A stretch of 63,148 nucleotides of DNA from Cytophagales bacterium (GCA_003500135.1 DNTA01000009.1:1-63148), one strand, 5' to 3'; positions 17,400-28,164 are shown, numbered from the stretch's first letter. The notes: generated by a model not told the origin, from the letters alone. A program made the numbers and translations.

Positions 17400-19219
17400 T
17401 GACTGCACCACCAAAAAAAACCATTCTGGAGGCACGACAACTGAGTGTTGCTTTTCCATCAAAAAAGCAAGAAAACAGGGTGGTTGATGAGCTGTCCTTC
17501 CAACTTTTTTCCGGTGAAACGCTTGGCATTGTCGGTGAGTCAGGTTCCGGTAAATCCATGACCGCCTTAAGCTTAATGCAGCTATTGCCCAGACGAGCCG
17601 TCCTTCATCCTGAAAGTGAAATCATTCTACATCGGAAGAATGGTGAATCTATTGACCTGACAGGACAAAAGCCGGCAGTCATGCGACAGATCAGGGGCAA
17701 TGAAATGTCTATGATATTCCAGGAGCCCATGACCTCGTTAAACCCTGTGTTTGCTTGCGGTGAACAGGTGGCCGAAAGCCTGATATTGCATCAAGGGCTA
17801 TCTGGAAAGCAAGCAAGGGTGCGTACCATTGAACTTTTTAGAGAGGCAAACCTGCCACGACCGGAAAAGATCTACACTTCTTACCCCCACCAGATATCGG
17901 GAGGTCAAAAACAACGCGTCATGATTGCTATGGCCATGGCCTGTAATCCTTCCCTTTTGATAGCCGACGAACCTACTACCGCCCTTGATGTTACAGTTCA
18001 GAAAAATATTCTCCAGCTAATGAACCGTTTGCGGGAGCAGCACGATACCTCAATTCTTTTCATTACACACGACCTTGGCGTTATTGCAGAGATTGCCGAT
18101 AAAGTAATGGTGATGTATCAGGGCAAAATTGTTGAGTTTGGTTCGGTATGGGATATTTTCTCCCACCCGCAGCACCCTTACACCAAAGGTTTGCTTGCAT
18201 GCAGGCCTAGACTTGATGTCAGTTTAAGCCGGTTACCTACCGTTTCCGATTTTATGCAGGTGAATGAAAAGGGTGCCCTGGTTGAAAAAAAAGGCAAATA
18301 CAATTCAGTGGGAGAAGCGATATTGTTTAATGCAGAATCGCCCACCGAATTGATCGAGAAGCGGATGCAGGTGATCAAAAGCGGACCTATATTGAAAATA
18401 AAAAACCTGAAAACCTACTTCCCGCTGAACCTGGGCTTTTTTAGCGGAGGCAGGGAATTTGTAAAAGCGGTTGACAATGTGAGTTTTGAGGTATACCCAG
18501 GCGAGGCTATTGGTTTGGTAGGAGAATCGGGATGCGGCAAAACTACGCTTGGCCGGTCTATTTTAAAGTTGGTTGAACCCACCAGTGGGTTCGTATTTTT
18601 TGAGGGGCAACTGATCAACTACATGAAAAAGCGCCAACTCAGACAAATGCGCAAGCATATGCAGATCATTTTTCAGGACCCCTATTCCTCGCTAAACCCA
18701 AGGAAAACCATTGGTGATACGATCATGGAGCCCATGAAACAATATAAAATCGGCCGGAACAAGAATGAAAGAATAGAACGTGTGATGCAACTGCTTGAAA
18801 AGGTGGACATTCCCAGGGATAGCTTTTACAAATATCCACATGAATTTTCCGGGGGTCAGCGACAGCGAATATGCATAGCAAGAGCTCTGGCAGTAGAACC
18901 TAAGTTGATCATATGTGATGAATCCGTATCGGCGCTGGATGTTTCGGTACAGGCGCAGGTATTAAATTTACTCAATGACCTGAAGAATGAATTTAATTTT
19001 ACCTATATTTTTATTTCCCACGATCTTTCTGTCGTTAAATTTATAGCGGATAGAATATTGGTGATGAAGAATGGCAAACTGGTGGAAATGGGCTACCCGG
19101 ATGCTTTATTTGCACGTCCAAAAGAACCATATACAAGATCATTGATCGATGCCATTCCGAAAGGTGACCTCGAAGACATTAAAAAGGCGCAATTGCAAAG
19201 AAAATTAAGCGCTCAATAA
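17399..19219 (+). CDS. Fused oligopeptide ABC transporter ATPase (DppD-DppF/YejF type)
   Basis: The 606-residue protein contains two complete ABC ATPase domains. The first (about 10-285) has GESGSGKSM, ISGGQKQRVM and LLIADEPTTALDV. The second (about 325-600) has GESGCGKTT, FSGGQRQRIC and LIICDESVSALDV. Each is followed by the oligopeptide-subfamily C-terminal segment (HPYTKGLL, EPYTRSLI). Such fusions energise dipeptide or oligopeptide importers. No permease or binding protein gene is next to it; those must be elsewhere. The Walker B of the second half has Glu-Ser instead of Glu-Pro, which is common in this family. The gene overlaps the exonuclease gene by one base and precedes rnr by 7 bases. 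Confidence 0.92.
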   Translation: MTAPPKKTILEARQLSVAFPSKKQENRVVDELSFQLFSGETLGIVGESGSGKSMTALSLMQLLPRRAVLHPESEIILHRKNGESIDLTGQKPAVMRQIRGNEMSMIFQEPMTSLNPVFACGEQVAESLILHQGLSGKQARVRTIELFREANLPRPEKIYTSYPHQISGGQKQRVMIAMAMACNPSLLIADEPTTALDVTVQKNILQLMNRLREQHDTSILFITHDLGVIAEIADKVMVMYQGKIVEFGSVWDIFSHPQHPYTKGLLACRPRLDVSLSRLPTVSDFMQVNEKGALVEKKGKYNSVGEAILFNAESPTELIEKRMQVIKSGPILKIKNLKTYFPLNLGFFSGGREFVKAVDNVSFEVYPGEAIGLVGESGCGKTTLGRSILKLVEPTSGFVFFEGQLINYMKKRQLRQMRKHMQIIFQDPYSSLNPRKTIGDTIMEPMKQYKIGRNKNERIERVMQLLEKVDIPRDSFYKYPHEFSGGQRQRICIARALAVEPKLIICDESVSALDVSVQAQVLNLLNDLKNEFNFTYIFISHDLSVVKFIADRILVMKNGKLVEMGYPDALFARPKEPYTRSLIDAIPKGDLEDIKKAQLQRKLSAQ

Positions 19220-19226
19220 ATACATT

Positions 19227-21368
19227 ATGACTAAAAAGAAAAAACGAAGAAAAAGTGGCCCGGGAAGCTCATTTGAAGATATAAAGAAATCAGTTGCCGC
19301 TTTGATGGGTAAAACACAGGAGCCATTGTCTGTAAAACAGGCCACTAAACGCCTGGGCATCAAAGACCGCAAAACAAAGCAAACAGTTCAGAAAATCCTT
19401 AAGGATTTCAACAAAAAACAAGAAGAAAAGAATTGGATTAAAAGGGGTAAAGGAGATTACTACATCGGAAAGGTTGATTTTGTCAATCCACGGTTTGCAT
19501 ATATCATCGTGGAAGGATTGGAAGAAGACATTTATGTAAAGGCCGAAAACCTACTCTATGCTTTTGATGATGATACGGTTAAAGTCGTGCTCCTGCCCAG
19601 CCGGAGGGGAAGAAAACCAGAAGGTAAAGTAGTTGAAATCATAGAAAGGTTTCGCGATGAGTTCGTTGGTCTGATGGACATCAGTGGTAAGCACGGATTC
19701 GTGATCCCGGATTTCCGCAAAATGCACCAGGACATTTACATTCCTTCCCATCATCGCAATAATGCCCAAAATGACGACAAAGTACTTGTAAAGATCACTC
19801 AGTGGCCGTCGGGCGACAAAAAACCGGAAGGCAAAGTATTGGAGGTTCTGGGTAAATCGGGCGATAATGAGGCTGAAATTCATTCAATCATCGCCGAATT
19901 CGGCCTGCCTTACAAGTTTCCCGAACACCTGGAAAGAGCTGCAAAGAAGATAAGCGATGGATTTACCAAAGAGGAAATAAGGACCAGAAAAGACTTTCGC
20001 GATGTAACCACTTTTACCATTGACCCGGAGGACGCCAAAGATTTTGATGATGCCCTTTCCCTAAAAAAGCTACCAAACGGCCACTGGGAAGTGGGGGTAC
20101 ACATTGCCGATGTGACTTTTTATGTGAAAGAAACCACCTCATTGAATGAAGAAGCTGAAGACCGGGCTACTTCCGTATACCTGGTAGACCGCACCATACC
20201 TATGCTTCCCGAGCGCCTATCGAATGAGTTGTGTTCCCTGCGACCCAACGAGGACAAATTCACATTTTCCACGGTTTTTGAGCTCGATGGAAATGCTCAC
20301 GTACAGAAGGAGTGGTTCGGACGAACCATTATTCACTCCAATCGCCGGTTTACCTACGAAGAAGCACAAGAACGCATTGAGACAATGGAAGGTGACTACG
20401 CCAAAGAAATCACTTTACTTAATGAATTAGCCCTGAAACTTAAAGTAGAAAGGTTCCAGAAAGGCGCTATCAATTTTGAGACCCAGGAATTTAAATTCAG
20501 GCTCGATGATAAAGGCAAGCCACTGGAAGTAATACCCAAAGTGCGCAAAGATGCCCATAAGCTCATCGAAGAGTTTATGCTTTTGGCCAATAAGCGGGTT
20601 GCAGAATTCATTCACAATAAAAAAGGCCAAACGAGAGGAAAAACCTTTGTATATCGCACCCACGACCTGCCCGATCCTGAAAAACTGAATGCCTTTTCAC
20701 TTTTTGCGAAAAAATTCGGTTACCAGGTGAAAATGGAAGGGGCTGCAGTCTCCAATTCTATTAACTCTTTGATAGATGACATCGAAGGAAAGCCCGAGCA
20801 AAATGTATTGCAAAGCCTTGCCATCCGATCTATGGCCAAAGCTAAATATACTACCGATGCGGAGGGTCACTTCGGACTGGCATTTCCACATTACACGCAT
20901 TTCACTTCACCCATCAGGCGTTATCCTGATATGATGGTTCACCGGCTTTTGCAACGCTACCTCGATGGAGGTAGAAGTGTGAATAAAGAAAAATACGAAG
21001 AGCTTTGTAAACACAGCTCTGAAATGGAAAAACGTGCCGCCGATGCAGAGCGTGCTTCTGTAAAATATAAGCAAGTGGAGTTCATGTCAACCATGCTGGG
21101 AGAGGATTTTGACGGCCTGGTTTCGGGTGTAACAGAATGGGGCATATATGTGGAACTTATTGAAACAAAATGCGAGGGCATGGTACGCATAACCGATCTT
21201 ACGGATGACTATTACGATTTTGATCCGGACAACTATCGGCTTCTGGGGCGCGACACGGGCAACCAGTTTATGCTAGGCGATAAATTGCGGGTAAAGGTGA
21301 TCAAAACCGATATCAACAGGCGCACCATTGATCTCGAACTTGTGGAACAATACGATAAAGAAGACTAA
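19227..21368 (+). CDS. rnr: Ribonuclease R
   Basis: The 713-residue 3'-5' exoribonuclease has a basic N-terminus (KKKKRRKSG) and a helix-turn-helix-like segment (about 15-65). Two cold-shock domains (about 75-225) come next, then the RNB catalytic domain (about 255-590) with DPEDAKDFDDALS as the Mg-binding aspartate cluster and HFTSPIRRYPDMMVHR near its end. A C-terminal S1 domain is at about 630-710. It degrades structured RNA. The sequence is complete and of normal length. It sits between the ABC ATPase and a PPOX-fold protein in a plus-strand run with gaps of 7-9 bases. Confidence 0.95.
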   Translation: MTKKKKRRKSGPGSSFEDIKKSVAALMGKTQEPLSVKQATKRLGIKDRKTKQTVQKILKDFNKKQEEKNWIKRGKGDYYIGKVDFVNPRFAYIIVEGLEEDIYVKAENLLYAFDDDTVKVVLLPSRRGRKPEGKVVEIIERFRDEFVGLMDISGKHGFVIPDFRKMHQDIYIPSHHRNNAQNDDKVLVKITQWPSGDKKPEGKVLEVLGKSGDNEAEIHSIIAEFGLPYKFPEHLERAAKKISDGFTKEEIRTRKDFRDVTTFTIDPEDAKDFDDALSLKKLPNGHWEVGVHIADVTFYVKETTSLNEEAEDRATSVYLVDRTIPMLPERLSNELCSLRPNEDKFTFSTVFELDGNAHVQKEWFGRTIIHSNRRFTYEEAQERIETMEGDYAKEITLLNELALKLKVERFQKGAINFETQEFKFRLDDKGKPLEVIPKVRKDAHKLIEEFMLLANKRVAEFIHNKKGQTRGKTFVYRTHDLPDPEKLNAFSLFAKKFGYQVKMEGAAVSNSINSLIDDIEGKPEQNVLQSLAIRSMAKAKYTTDAEGHFGLAFPHYTHFTSPIRRYPDMMVHRLLQRYLDGGRSVNKEKYEELCKHSSEMEKRAADAERASVKYKQVEFMSTMLGEDFDGLVSGVTEWGIYVELIETKCEGMVRITDLTDDYYDFDPDNYRLLGRDTGNQFMLGDKLRVKVIKTDINRRTIDLELVEQYDKED

Positions 21369-21377
21369 CTTCCGAAT

Positions 21378-22031
21378 ATGTGTGATTTTCCAAAAAACGA
21401 AGATAACACGGTCAAAAGAAACCCGGATAGAGGTCACTATGACAAACCTACCATTTACAACATACTGGATGAGGCGATGATCTGTCATATTGGTCTTATA
21501 CATCGGGAAAAACCGGTGGTGATTCCCACAATTTTTGCCCGGAAAAATGATCACTTGTACATTCATGGCGCCACCACCAGCCGTTTACTGTTGGAGCTGC
21601 AAAAGGGATTGCCTATCAGCCTGTGTGTAACACATCTCGACGGCCTCGTACTGGCAAGGTCAGCTTTCGATCATTCAATGAATTATCGATCTGTGGTTAT
21701 TAATGGCAAAGCTTTTTTGGTCGAAGACGAAAATGAGAAAAAAGATGCCCTGCATTGTATTTCGGAGCGCCTTATTAAAGGTCGATGGGATGAAGTTCGA
21801 CCACCTTCCGAAAAGGAAATGAAGGCTACCACTGTTTTGCGCATTGAAATCGAAACGGCCTCGGCAAAAATAAGGAGCGGCCCTCCTTCAGACAATCCTG
21901 AAGATTACCAACTGGATATCTGGGCCGGTGTCCTCCCATCTTCACTGCATTGGGGCACACCAGAAGCCGATCCAAAGTTGAAAAAAGGCATAAATCAGCC
22001 AGGTAGTGTAACTGCCTTTTATAAAAAATAA
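21378..22031 (+). CDS. Pyridoxamine 5'-phosphate oxidase-fold flavin-binding protein
   Basis: The 217-residue protein matches the split-barrel family that includes nitroimidazole-resistance (Nim-like) and FMN-binding proteins. It opens with KRNPDRGHYDKPTIYNILDEA, then MICHIGLIHREKPVVIPTIFA. YIHGATTSRLLLELQKGLPISLCVTHLDGLVLARS forms the dimer and flavin site, and NYRSVVINGKAFLVEDENEK follows. The C-terminus has DIWAGVLPSSLHWGTPEADP. It is probably an FMN or F420-like flavin-dependent reductase or oxidase of small molecules in the cytosol; the substrate is unknown. It follows rnr by 9 bases. Confidence 0.82.
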   Translation: MCDFPKNEDNTVKRNPDRGHYDKPTIYNILDEAMICHIGLIHREKPVVIPTIFARKNDHLYIHGATTSRLLLELQKGLPISLCVTHLDGLVLARSAFDHSMNYRSVVINGKAFLVEDENEKKDALHCISERLIKGRWDEVRPPSEKEMKATTVLRIEIETASAKIRSGPPSDNPEDYQLDIWAGVLPSSLHWGTPEADPKLKKGINQPGSVTAFYKK

Positions 22032-22075
22032 CCGTATATTCAATACATCAACAACTAAAAAGCTCACTTTTCAAT

Positions 22076-22600
22076 ATGGCAGGTAACAAGACCAAACTAC
22101 TTCAGAAGCAGATTGATAAATTAAATGACGATGATTTTGATCTGAATGCATGGAAAAACGGCGCCACAATGGTACTCGAACGTATATTTGGCCCGCAAAA
22201 CAGAAAGATAACCGCGATAGAACAAATCAAATACGAGCTAAGCAGCTGGTCGCTGCGTGATGCCAAAGGTTCGCGCTCGCAACTGGAATCCTGCAAGCAA
22301 CAGGGTCGTGAAATTCTATTGACAGCAATTGATGAGCTTGAGCTACTTGGCGCTCCCGGCGATGCAGAAAAAGGATCGCCTATAGCTGACATGCTGGAAG
22401 AGGCTTTGGGGCTTGAATTGAAAGTGGCCGACTTTAAAAAAGTGATCGAATGGGTGGGTAGTGATGAGAAAGCAGAACAAAAGAGAAAGAAGCTCGAGCC
22501 AATATTTGAAAACCTGCACAAAGATGCTATGGAGAATATTATAATGGCATTGTTGACTTCTGAAACCGTACGTGTGGCATTTCAAACCAAAGAAGACTGA
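22076..22600 (+). CDS. Uncharacterised helical protein
   Basis: The 174-residue protein is charged, without signal peptide or membrane segment, and likely all helical (for example KLLQKQIDKLNDDDFDLNAW and ILLTAIDELELLG). Motifs that stand out are AWKNGATMVLERIFGPQN and SSWSLRDAKGS. I do not recognise a family. It is encoded between the PPOX-fold gene and the M1 peptidase gene on the same strand, with a 44-base gap before it. Soluble, cytosolic location is inferred from composition. Confidence 0.75.
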   Translation: MAGNKTKLLQKQIDKLNDDDFDLNAWKNGATMVLERIFGPQNRKITAIEQIKYELSSWSLRDAKGSRSQLESCKQQGREILLTAIDELELLGAPGDAEKGSPIADMLEEALGLELKVADFKKVIEWVGSDEKAEQKRKKLEPIFENLHKDAMENIIMALLTSETVRVAFQTKED

Positions 22601-22614
22601 AAACGTTAAGCTGA

Positions 22615-24573
22615 ATGGTAATGCAGCTGATAATGTACAGGTCTCTGATTTTTATAATATTGATTTTTTCGAATACAACCTACCTGGAGGCTGATTCATA
22701 CAATCGCTTATGCTCCTATTTGAGAAATATTCAAAATGCCCAAGAGCATGTAAATCGCAATACATCTGAAAATATTGATGTCACCTATTACGGCATACAC
22801 CTCAAAGCCGACAATCTAAGCGCCAAATTTGAAGGATACACTGAAATTAACCTGACCACTAAAGCATCTACACAAAAAATGATACTGGATCTATCAGACC
22901 TGATAACTGTTGATTCAGTCAAATTTGATGGAAATAACCTCTCATTCACTCATGAGAACGAGACACTTGAAATAGATCTCGGTATTGAAATCGAAGCTAG
23001 CCGCAATATCAGGCTATTGATATATTACGGTGGAAAAGGTCGTGCCGATGGGTGGAGCGGCATTTTTAATGAAACCAGTGAAAGCTGGGGTAACAGAATT
23101 ACCTATACCCTATCCGAGCCATTTGAGGCGAGGTCATGGTTTCCATGCAAACAGGTCCTTACCGACAAGGCCGATTCCGCCGGGGTTTTCATTACGACAA
23201 CAAAAAATCTTAAAGTAGGAGGAAATGGCTTACTAACTGTAGTAGATGTAGATGAAGATCACCACAGATTCGAGTGGCGCACAAAATACCCGATCGCTTA
23301 CTATCTGATCGCTTTCAGCATAGGCGAATATGTGGAATACAATACGGAGGTCAGTTTTAAAGATGGCGATAAAATGCCCATTCAAAACCTTGTTTATGAC
23401 CATCCGGACTGCCTGCCTTATTATCAGGACCAACTGGATGCCATGGCTCAGCAGGTTGAATTATTTTCCGAACTTTTTGGCAAGTATCCGTACCATGAAG
23501 AAAAATATGGTCATATGATGGCCCCCTTTGGCGGAGGAATGGAACATCAGACCATGAGCACGATGGGGCTTTTTACATTCGAACTCAATGCTCATGAACT
23601 TGCCCATCAATGGTTTGGAAATCAGGTTACCTGTGGCACGTGGCAGGACATTTGGATCAATGAGGGGTTCGCCAGATATAGTGAGTTTATCGCAATTGAA
23701 TATTTAAAAAGCCCTTCTGAGGCCAAGAGTAAAATGAAAGCTTGGCACGAAAATATTTTTTCAAGATCCAACAATGAAAGTGTATTCATTCCTGAAGCTT
23801 CCTCGACAGACGTATCGAGAATATTCGACCTTTCAATCACCTATAACAAAGGCGCGGCCATTTTACATATGATCCGGTACATTATTGATGATGATGTATT
23901 GTTTTTTGACGTATTAAAAGGCTTTCTTCAGCAATACCAAAACAGCACGGCGACAGGTGATGATTTTCGGGACTACCTGAATCAAAATACCGATATTGAT
24001 TTTACAGAATTTTTTAATGACTGGTATTATGGAGATGGGGCCCCGAAATACCGGGCCAGGTGGAATCAAATAGAAGACAGTGTTTATATTGAATTTAATC
24101 AAGAACCTTTAAGCGACCTGGTCGATTATTTCGAAATGCCCGTAGAAATACGATTGTTTGGTGAAATTGAAAAAACAATTAGGGTTGCACCTGCCAAGCA
24201 TGACACGCTAATAAGTCTTCACTTTGATCACGAACTGGATTATATCGCTATAGATCCTGATAATTGGATTTTAAACAAAGAAATCAAACCAAAACGTGAC
24301 CGCACGATTGGAACGAAGGTTTTGAATCTTGGAGCATCGATATTTGATATTGCGGTCTATCCGAATCCTGTGGGCAACACTATAAATCTGAAGGGAGATA
24401 TTGGAAAGAAAAATTTTGCCCTCTTTGATCTTCAGGGCCGAATAATGGAAATCAATCCTGAATGCAACCGAAAACAATGCCTGATTGAAGTTGTCGACCT
24501 TTCTAGTGGTATTTACATATTAAAGGTCGACGACGGACTAAGAAGTGAACAAATAAAGGTAGTGGTAGAGTAA
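22615..24573 (+). CDS. M1 family metallopeptidase with T9SS type A sorting domain
   Basis: This 652-residue zinc aminopeptidase-like protein is exported. The start may be ATG 22615, 22621 or 22633; the last gives a compact signal peptide (MYRSLIFIILIFSNTTYLEA). The N-terminal saddle domain (about 45-250) is followed by GGGMEHQT, the phylum's variant of the GxMEN exopeptidase motif. Zinc ligands His327 and His331 and catalytic Glu328 are in HELAHQWFGN, and the third ligand is Glu350 in WINEGFARY. The last 85 residues, with VYPNPVGNTINL and ending IKVVVE, are a T9SS type A C-terminal domain. The protein should therefore pass the outer membrane by type IX secretion and be anchored or released. 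Confidence 0.93.
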   Translation: MVMQLIMYRSLIFIILIFSNTTYLEADSYNRLCSYLRNIQNAQEHVNRNTSENIDVTYYGIHLKADNLSAKFEGYTEINLTTKASTQKMILDLSDLITVDSVKFDGNNLSFTHENETLEIDLGIEIEASRNIRLLIYYGGKGRADGWSGIFNETSESWGNRITYTLSEPFEARSWFPCKQVLTDKADSAGVFITTTKNLKVGGNGLLTVVDVDEDHHRFEWRTKYPIAYYLIAFSIGEYVEYNTEVSFKDGDKMPIQNLVYDHPDCLPYYQDQLDAMAQQVELFSELFGKYPYHEEKYGHMMAPFGGGMEHQTMSTMGLFTFELNAHELAHQWFGNQVTCGTWQDIWINEGFARYSEFIAIEYLKSPSEAKSKMKAWHENIFSRSNNESVFIPEASSTDVSRIFDLSITYNKGAAILHMIRYIIDDDVLFFDVLKGFLQQYQNSTATGDDFRDYLNQNTDIDFTEFFNDWYYGDGAPKYRARWNQIEDSVYIEFNQEPLSDLVDYFEMPVEIRLFGEIEKTIRVAPAKHDTLISLHFDHELDYIAIDPDNWILNKEIKPKRDRTIGTKVLNLGASIFDIAVYPNPVGNTINLKGDIGKKNFALFDLQGRIMEINPECNRKQCLIEVVDLSSGIYILKVDDGLRSEQIKVVVE

Positions 24574-24702
24574 TTAGTCAATCTATGTACCAGTAATGCC
24601 ATTTCAATTGAGACTAAATAATATTCCATTTCACACCAAAACCTACACCCCTCTGGCGAATATCACAGGAATGTGTATTTTGTAAAAAAAACACGAAAAC
24701 TT

Positions 24703-25809
24703 ATGAGGATTTTTTTGACTTTAAGCCTGGTGGCCCTTCTTTGGTCATGCCAGGAAAAGAAGGGCCCGGCCTTTTTAATTACAGGCACACTACCCGAGCA
24801 CAATGAAGAATACGTAATGTTGATGGAACGTGTGGAAGGGGAATGGAAACACCTGGATTCAGTAATCATTCAGAACGACACATTTTCACTAAAAGGTGTA
24901 GTAAACGAACCCAAAGAATACTGGATCACTGTTAAAGGAAACGATGCCTACGGTCGGTTCATTATAGAAAATGAAACGTACGACATACAAAAGGTAACTG
25001 AAAATGGTCGGCCATCACTGGAAGTAAAAGGAGGAACTTTGAACGAAGAACTTAAAGAAGTTCAGGCCTATCAAAAATCGACTTATGACTCCCTTGTAGC
25101 AATAATTATCGATATTCAACAAAATATGGATATTACTGCTGAAGAAAAGGAAGCACAACTGGAGGTGCAATATGAGGAAATGAATAAATTCACTGATGCT
25201 TATGAAAATCATCTCCGTCAGTATGTTGCGGAAAACAATGCAAGCTTTCTGGCTCCATACCTTGTGCGAAATGAGTTGTATTATTCGTGGGATGCAAGTC
25301 AGCTCGACTCTGTATTACAGGTGTTTGACACTACCCTAAATGACAATATCTATGTTCAACAGATCGAAGAAAGAGCCGATAAGCTAAGACTGGTCAGCAT
25401 TGGTAACGAAGCCCCTGATTTCTCGCAGGAAAACCCGGAAGGTGAACCAGTTGCCCTTAGTGATTTCAAAGGCAAGTATGTGCTCATCGACTTCTGGGCA
25501 TCATGGTGCGGCCCATGCCGAAGGGAAAACCCAAATGTAGTAGCTACTTATGCTGATTATAAGGACAAAAATTTTGAAATACTGGGCGTTTCCCTTGATG
25601 AAAACAAAGACCGCTGGCTGAAAGCAATAGAACAGGATAAAATCACCTGGCCACAGGTTTCGGACCTGGCAGGCTGGAAAAATTCAGTAGCCGGCCTTTA
25701 TGCTGTAAAATCAATACCTCATACTGTATTGGTAGATCCTGAAGGCGTTATTGTAGCGAAAAACCTAAGAGGTGATCAGTTAAAAGAAAAGCTTGAAGAG
25801 CTGTTATAA
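24703..25809 (+). CDS. TlpA-like thiol-disulfide lipoprotein with DUF4369 N-terminus
   Basis: I start at ATG 24703 (368 residues) because MRIFLTLSLVALLWSC is a good lipoprotein signal with Cys at 16; the upstream GTG at 24673 adds nothing. A DUF4369-type domain (about 25-125) is followed by a helical linker (125-225). The TlpA/thioredoxin domain (about 235-368) carries the active-site WCGPC with Cys269 and Cys272 and the cis-Pro segment IPHTVLV. Such proteins reduce periplasmic disulfides, for instance in cytochrome maturation. It stands alone, followed by a hairpin at 25833. Confidence 0.9.
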   Translation: MRIFLTLSLVALLWSCQEKKGPAFLITGTLPEHNEEYVMLMERVEGEWKHLDSVIIQNDTFSLKGVVNEPKEYWITVKGNDAYGRFIIENETYDIQKVTENGRPSLEVKGGTLNEELKEVQAYQKSTYDSLVAIIIDIQQNMDITAEEKEAQLEVQYEEMNKFTDAYENHLRQYVAENNASFLAPYLVRNELYYSWDASQLDSVLQVFDTTLNDNIYVQQIEERADKLRLVSIGNEAPDFSQENPEGEPVALSDFKGKYVLIDFWASWCGPCRRENPNVVATYADYKDKNFEILGVSLDENKDRWLKAIEQDKITWPQVSDLAGWKNSVAGLYAVKSIPHTVLVDPEGVIVAKNLRGDQLKEKLEELL

Positions 25810-25832
25810 GTATAAAAACATAAAATGGATAA

Positions 25833-25862
25833 AAAGGCTGTCGTAGAACCGATGGCCTTTAT
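25833..25862 (+). terminator. Weak intrinsic terminator after the TlpA-like gene
   Basis: AAAGGCTGTCG (25833-25843) pairs with CGATGGCCTTT (25850-25860) with two G-U pairs and a 6-base loop. Only a short T stretch follows. It is placed between two convergent genes and could also act on the minus-strand transcript. Confidence 0.55.
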
Positions 25863-25927
25863 TAATTCAAAGCAATTCATGCACAAACTTCCATCTAAAG
25901 GAATGCTACAATTATGAATTTGGAAGG

Positions 25928-28021
25928 CTAGGGATTACGAATTGTCATTCCAAGCTGCTTTTTCGCCTTCTCCACCTCTTCTACAGGCAATTTACAACTC
26001 TTTTCAAGGCAGACATAGATCAGTGTTTTATCCCTGACAAATTTCTGCTCTAGCAGTGGTAGATATTCAGAAGTTTCAGTACCTAACCACAAAACATTGG
26101 GCCTATAGTCCAGTCGGATTTCCTTTAATATTTCGACGGCTTCAGGACCTGCAACAGCTACTTCAAAGTATGGATAGGTCTGCCAAAGCAATACGTCCAT
26201 CCAATTGGCAAAATACTGAGGCGTTGATTGTAAATAAGGCAATACAGCGCCAACCATTTTTTCAGCCCTGTTTATCCTGGCCGTATCGTAATAAAAATGA
26301 CCCAAACGAAATAAATTCTTTGCCAGAACCGAATTTGCAGAAGGCATTACATTGTCGGTGTAGTCCATTTCGATAGGTACAGCAAGAGGAAGTTGCTTTT
26401 GCGAAGACTGAAATAAAGTCTTTTCCGGTGATATAAAGTTGCTTTCTACGTATCCCATCAGTAATGAAGCCTCTTCCAGCCATTTCTTATCGAGTGTGGT
26501 CTGGTACAGGCTGACAAATGCATCGATCAGGTAGGCATAGTCCGTCAGGCCTGCCTTTATGTTTCGTTTTCCTTCAAATGAGCTCCGCCAGACTTCTCCC
26601 TTTTCATTCATCATCGTATTTTTCAGGAAATCAGCAATTATCAATGACTCATTCAGGAATTTTTCGTCTTGTGTCGCAAGGTAGCAATGAAGAAACCCAT
26701 TTATTAAAAGGGCATTCCAGGCGGCTATGATCTTACGGTCTGTTGAAGGCGCTTCGCGTTTTTGTCTCCTTTCCAACAATTTTTCATTGGCCCAATTTAA
26801 AGTATCAAGCCAATTTGAGACATCAATATCGAATTCATGGCATATTTCCTCAGGGCTGCCCGCTTGAAATAAGATGTTCCGTCCATTATCCCAATTTCCT
26901 GCTTTTGTTAATCCATAATATTTGCTTACCCATGGAGTAGCTTTACCCAATATTTTTTGTACTTCATCAAGCTGCCAAACGTAATACTTTCCTTCTTCGC
27001 CCTCACTTTCAGCATTCAATGAGGCATAATATCCGCCTTCACTGCTTTTCATGGCCGACAACCATTCCCATGTCTCCTCAATTCCCAATCTATATTTTGG
27101 TTCATCCGTCAACTGGTACAATACAGCCATTATTTTTAGCAATTGAGCGTTGTCATACAACATTTTTTCGAAGTGTGGGATATTCCAGGCGCTATCAATG
27201 GCATACCGGGCGAAACCGCCGGCCAACTGATCATAAATGCCGCCCTTCAGCATTTTCGATACCGTATTTTGAGTATGCGTTACAAACCCCCTTTTCCCGG
27301 ATAATACACCATAGTTCAAAAAGGTCATTAAATCGTTCGGAAGTGGGAATTTTGGTGTACCCGAATAGCCCCCATTTATGGTATCCCATTGATAAGACCA
27401 TTTTTCCATCCAATCATGAATCATAGCAGTGTCTGCCTGATTATTCCTTTCGGCCTCAAACGTTAATTTTTGATAGGCCAGCCCCCGGTGAATTCGATCA
27501 CCCAGTTTCCTGAGCTCATCTGGGTTTTCATTCCAGGTTTCGGTAATCTGCGATAATAATTTAAGCCAATGCTCTTTTGGGAAATAAGTACCTGCAGTAA
27601 TAGGCTTACCGTCGGGAAGTAAAACAACATTCAACGGCCAGCCGGCCCTACCGGAAATCTTTTGCGCCATATCGATCAGGGCACGATCCACTTCAGGCCG
27701 TTCTTCACGATCAACTTTGATATTGATAAAATGTGCGTTCATCAAATGTGCCACGGAATCATCCTCGAACGATTCGCGCTCCATCACATGACACCAGTGA
27801 CAGGCAGCATAACCCACGCTTACCAGTACCAGTTTGTTTTGCGATTTTGCCGTTTCAAAAGCCGCTTCACTCCACTCCTGCCAATGCACAGGATTGTCAG
27901 CATGCTGTAGCAAATACGGGCTATGGCTTGCCCCCAGATTATTTTTTTCCCAATTAGCGCCCCCTGAACAGGCCATCAGGATCAATGAAAATACCGCGTA
28001 AAAAATGCTTTTGTTGTTCAT
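25928..28021 (-). CDS. DUF255 thioredoxin-like lipoprotein (YyaL/SPATA20 family)
   Basis: I start at ATG 28021 (697 residues). [18 protein letters not shown] is a lipoprotein signal with Cys18, unlike the cytosolic members of the family. A thioredoxin-fold DUF255 domain (about 25-185) opens with [15 protein letters not shown] and has Cys74 and Cys77 in AACHWCHVM, then [13 protein letters not shown]. From about 230 to the end there is an (alpha/alpha) toroid region resembling glycosidases, with [26 protein letters not shown]. The biochemical role of the family is not established. The gene stands alone on the minus strand. Confidence 0.88.
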   Translation of the reverse strand: MNNKSIFYAVFSLILMACSGGANWEKNNLGASHSPYLLQHADNPVHWQEWSEAAFETAKSQNKLVLVSVGYAACHWCHVMERESFEDDSVAHLMNAHFINIKVDREERPEVDRALIDMAQKISGRAGWPLNVVLLPDGKPITAGTYFPKEHWLKLLSQITETWNENPDELRKLGDRIHRGLAYQKLTFEAERNNQADTAMIHDWMEKWSYQWDTINGGYSGTPKFPLPNDLMTFLNYGVLSGKRGFVTHTQNTVSKMLKGGIYDQLAGGFARYAIDSAWNIPHFEKMLYDNAQLLKIMAVLYQLTDEPKYRLGIEETWEWLSAMKSSEGGYYASLNAESEGEEGKYYVWQLDEVQKILGKATPWVSKYYGLTKAGNWDNGRNILFQAGSPEEICHEFDIDVSNWLDTLNWANEKLLERRQKREAPSTDRKIIAAWNALLINGFLHCYLATQDEKFLNESLIIADFLKNTMMNEKGEVWRSSFEGKRNIKAGLTDYAYLIDAFVSLYQTTLDKKWLEEASLLMGYVESNFISPEKTLFQSSQKQLPLAVPIEMDYTDNVMPSANSVLAKNLFRLGHFYYDTARINRAEKMVGAVLPYLQSTPQYFANWMDVLLWQTYPYFEVAVAGPEAVEILKEIRLDYRPNVLWLGTETSEYLPLLEQKFVRDKTLIYVCLEKSCKLPVEEVEKAKKQLGMTIRNP

Positions 28022-28156
28022 TTTGATCAATATACAAAAATCCATACTTCCCGCATTTTTGCACACGAAGTAATACAATTCATGATTAAGGTTGTCAAAT
28101 CGTCAAAATCATTACATATTCACCACCAATTCCGCGTCTTTTTTTAATTTCACGTT

Positions 28157-28164
28157 TACTTTTG
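28157..28164 (+). promoter_or_regulatory. Candidate -7 box for the gldAFG operon
   Basis: TACTTTTG matches TAnnTTTG, 41 bases upstream of the gldA ATG. No TTG is present at the expected -33 distance, so this is only partial support. Confidence 0.38.

Noticed and set aside
22615..24573. Loss of the GAMEN motif as a sign of an inactive M1 peptidase
   Set aside because: GGGMEHQT is a common variant in secreted M1 peptidases of this phylum, and the zinc site and catalytic Glu are intact.
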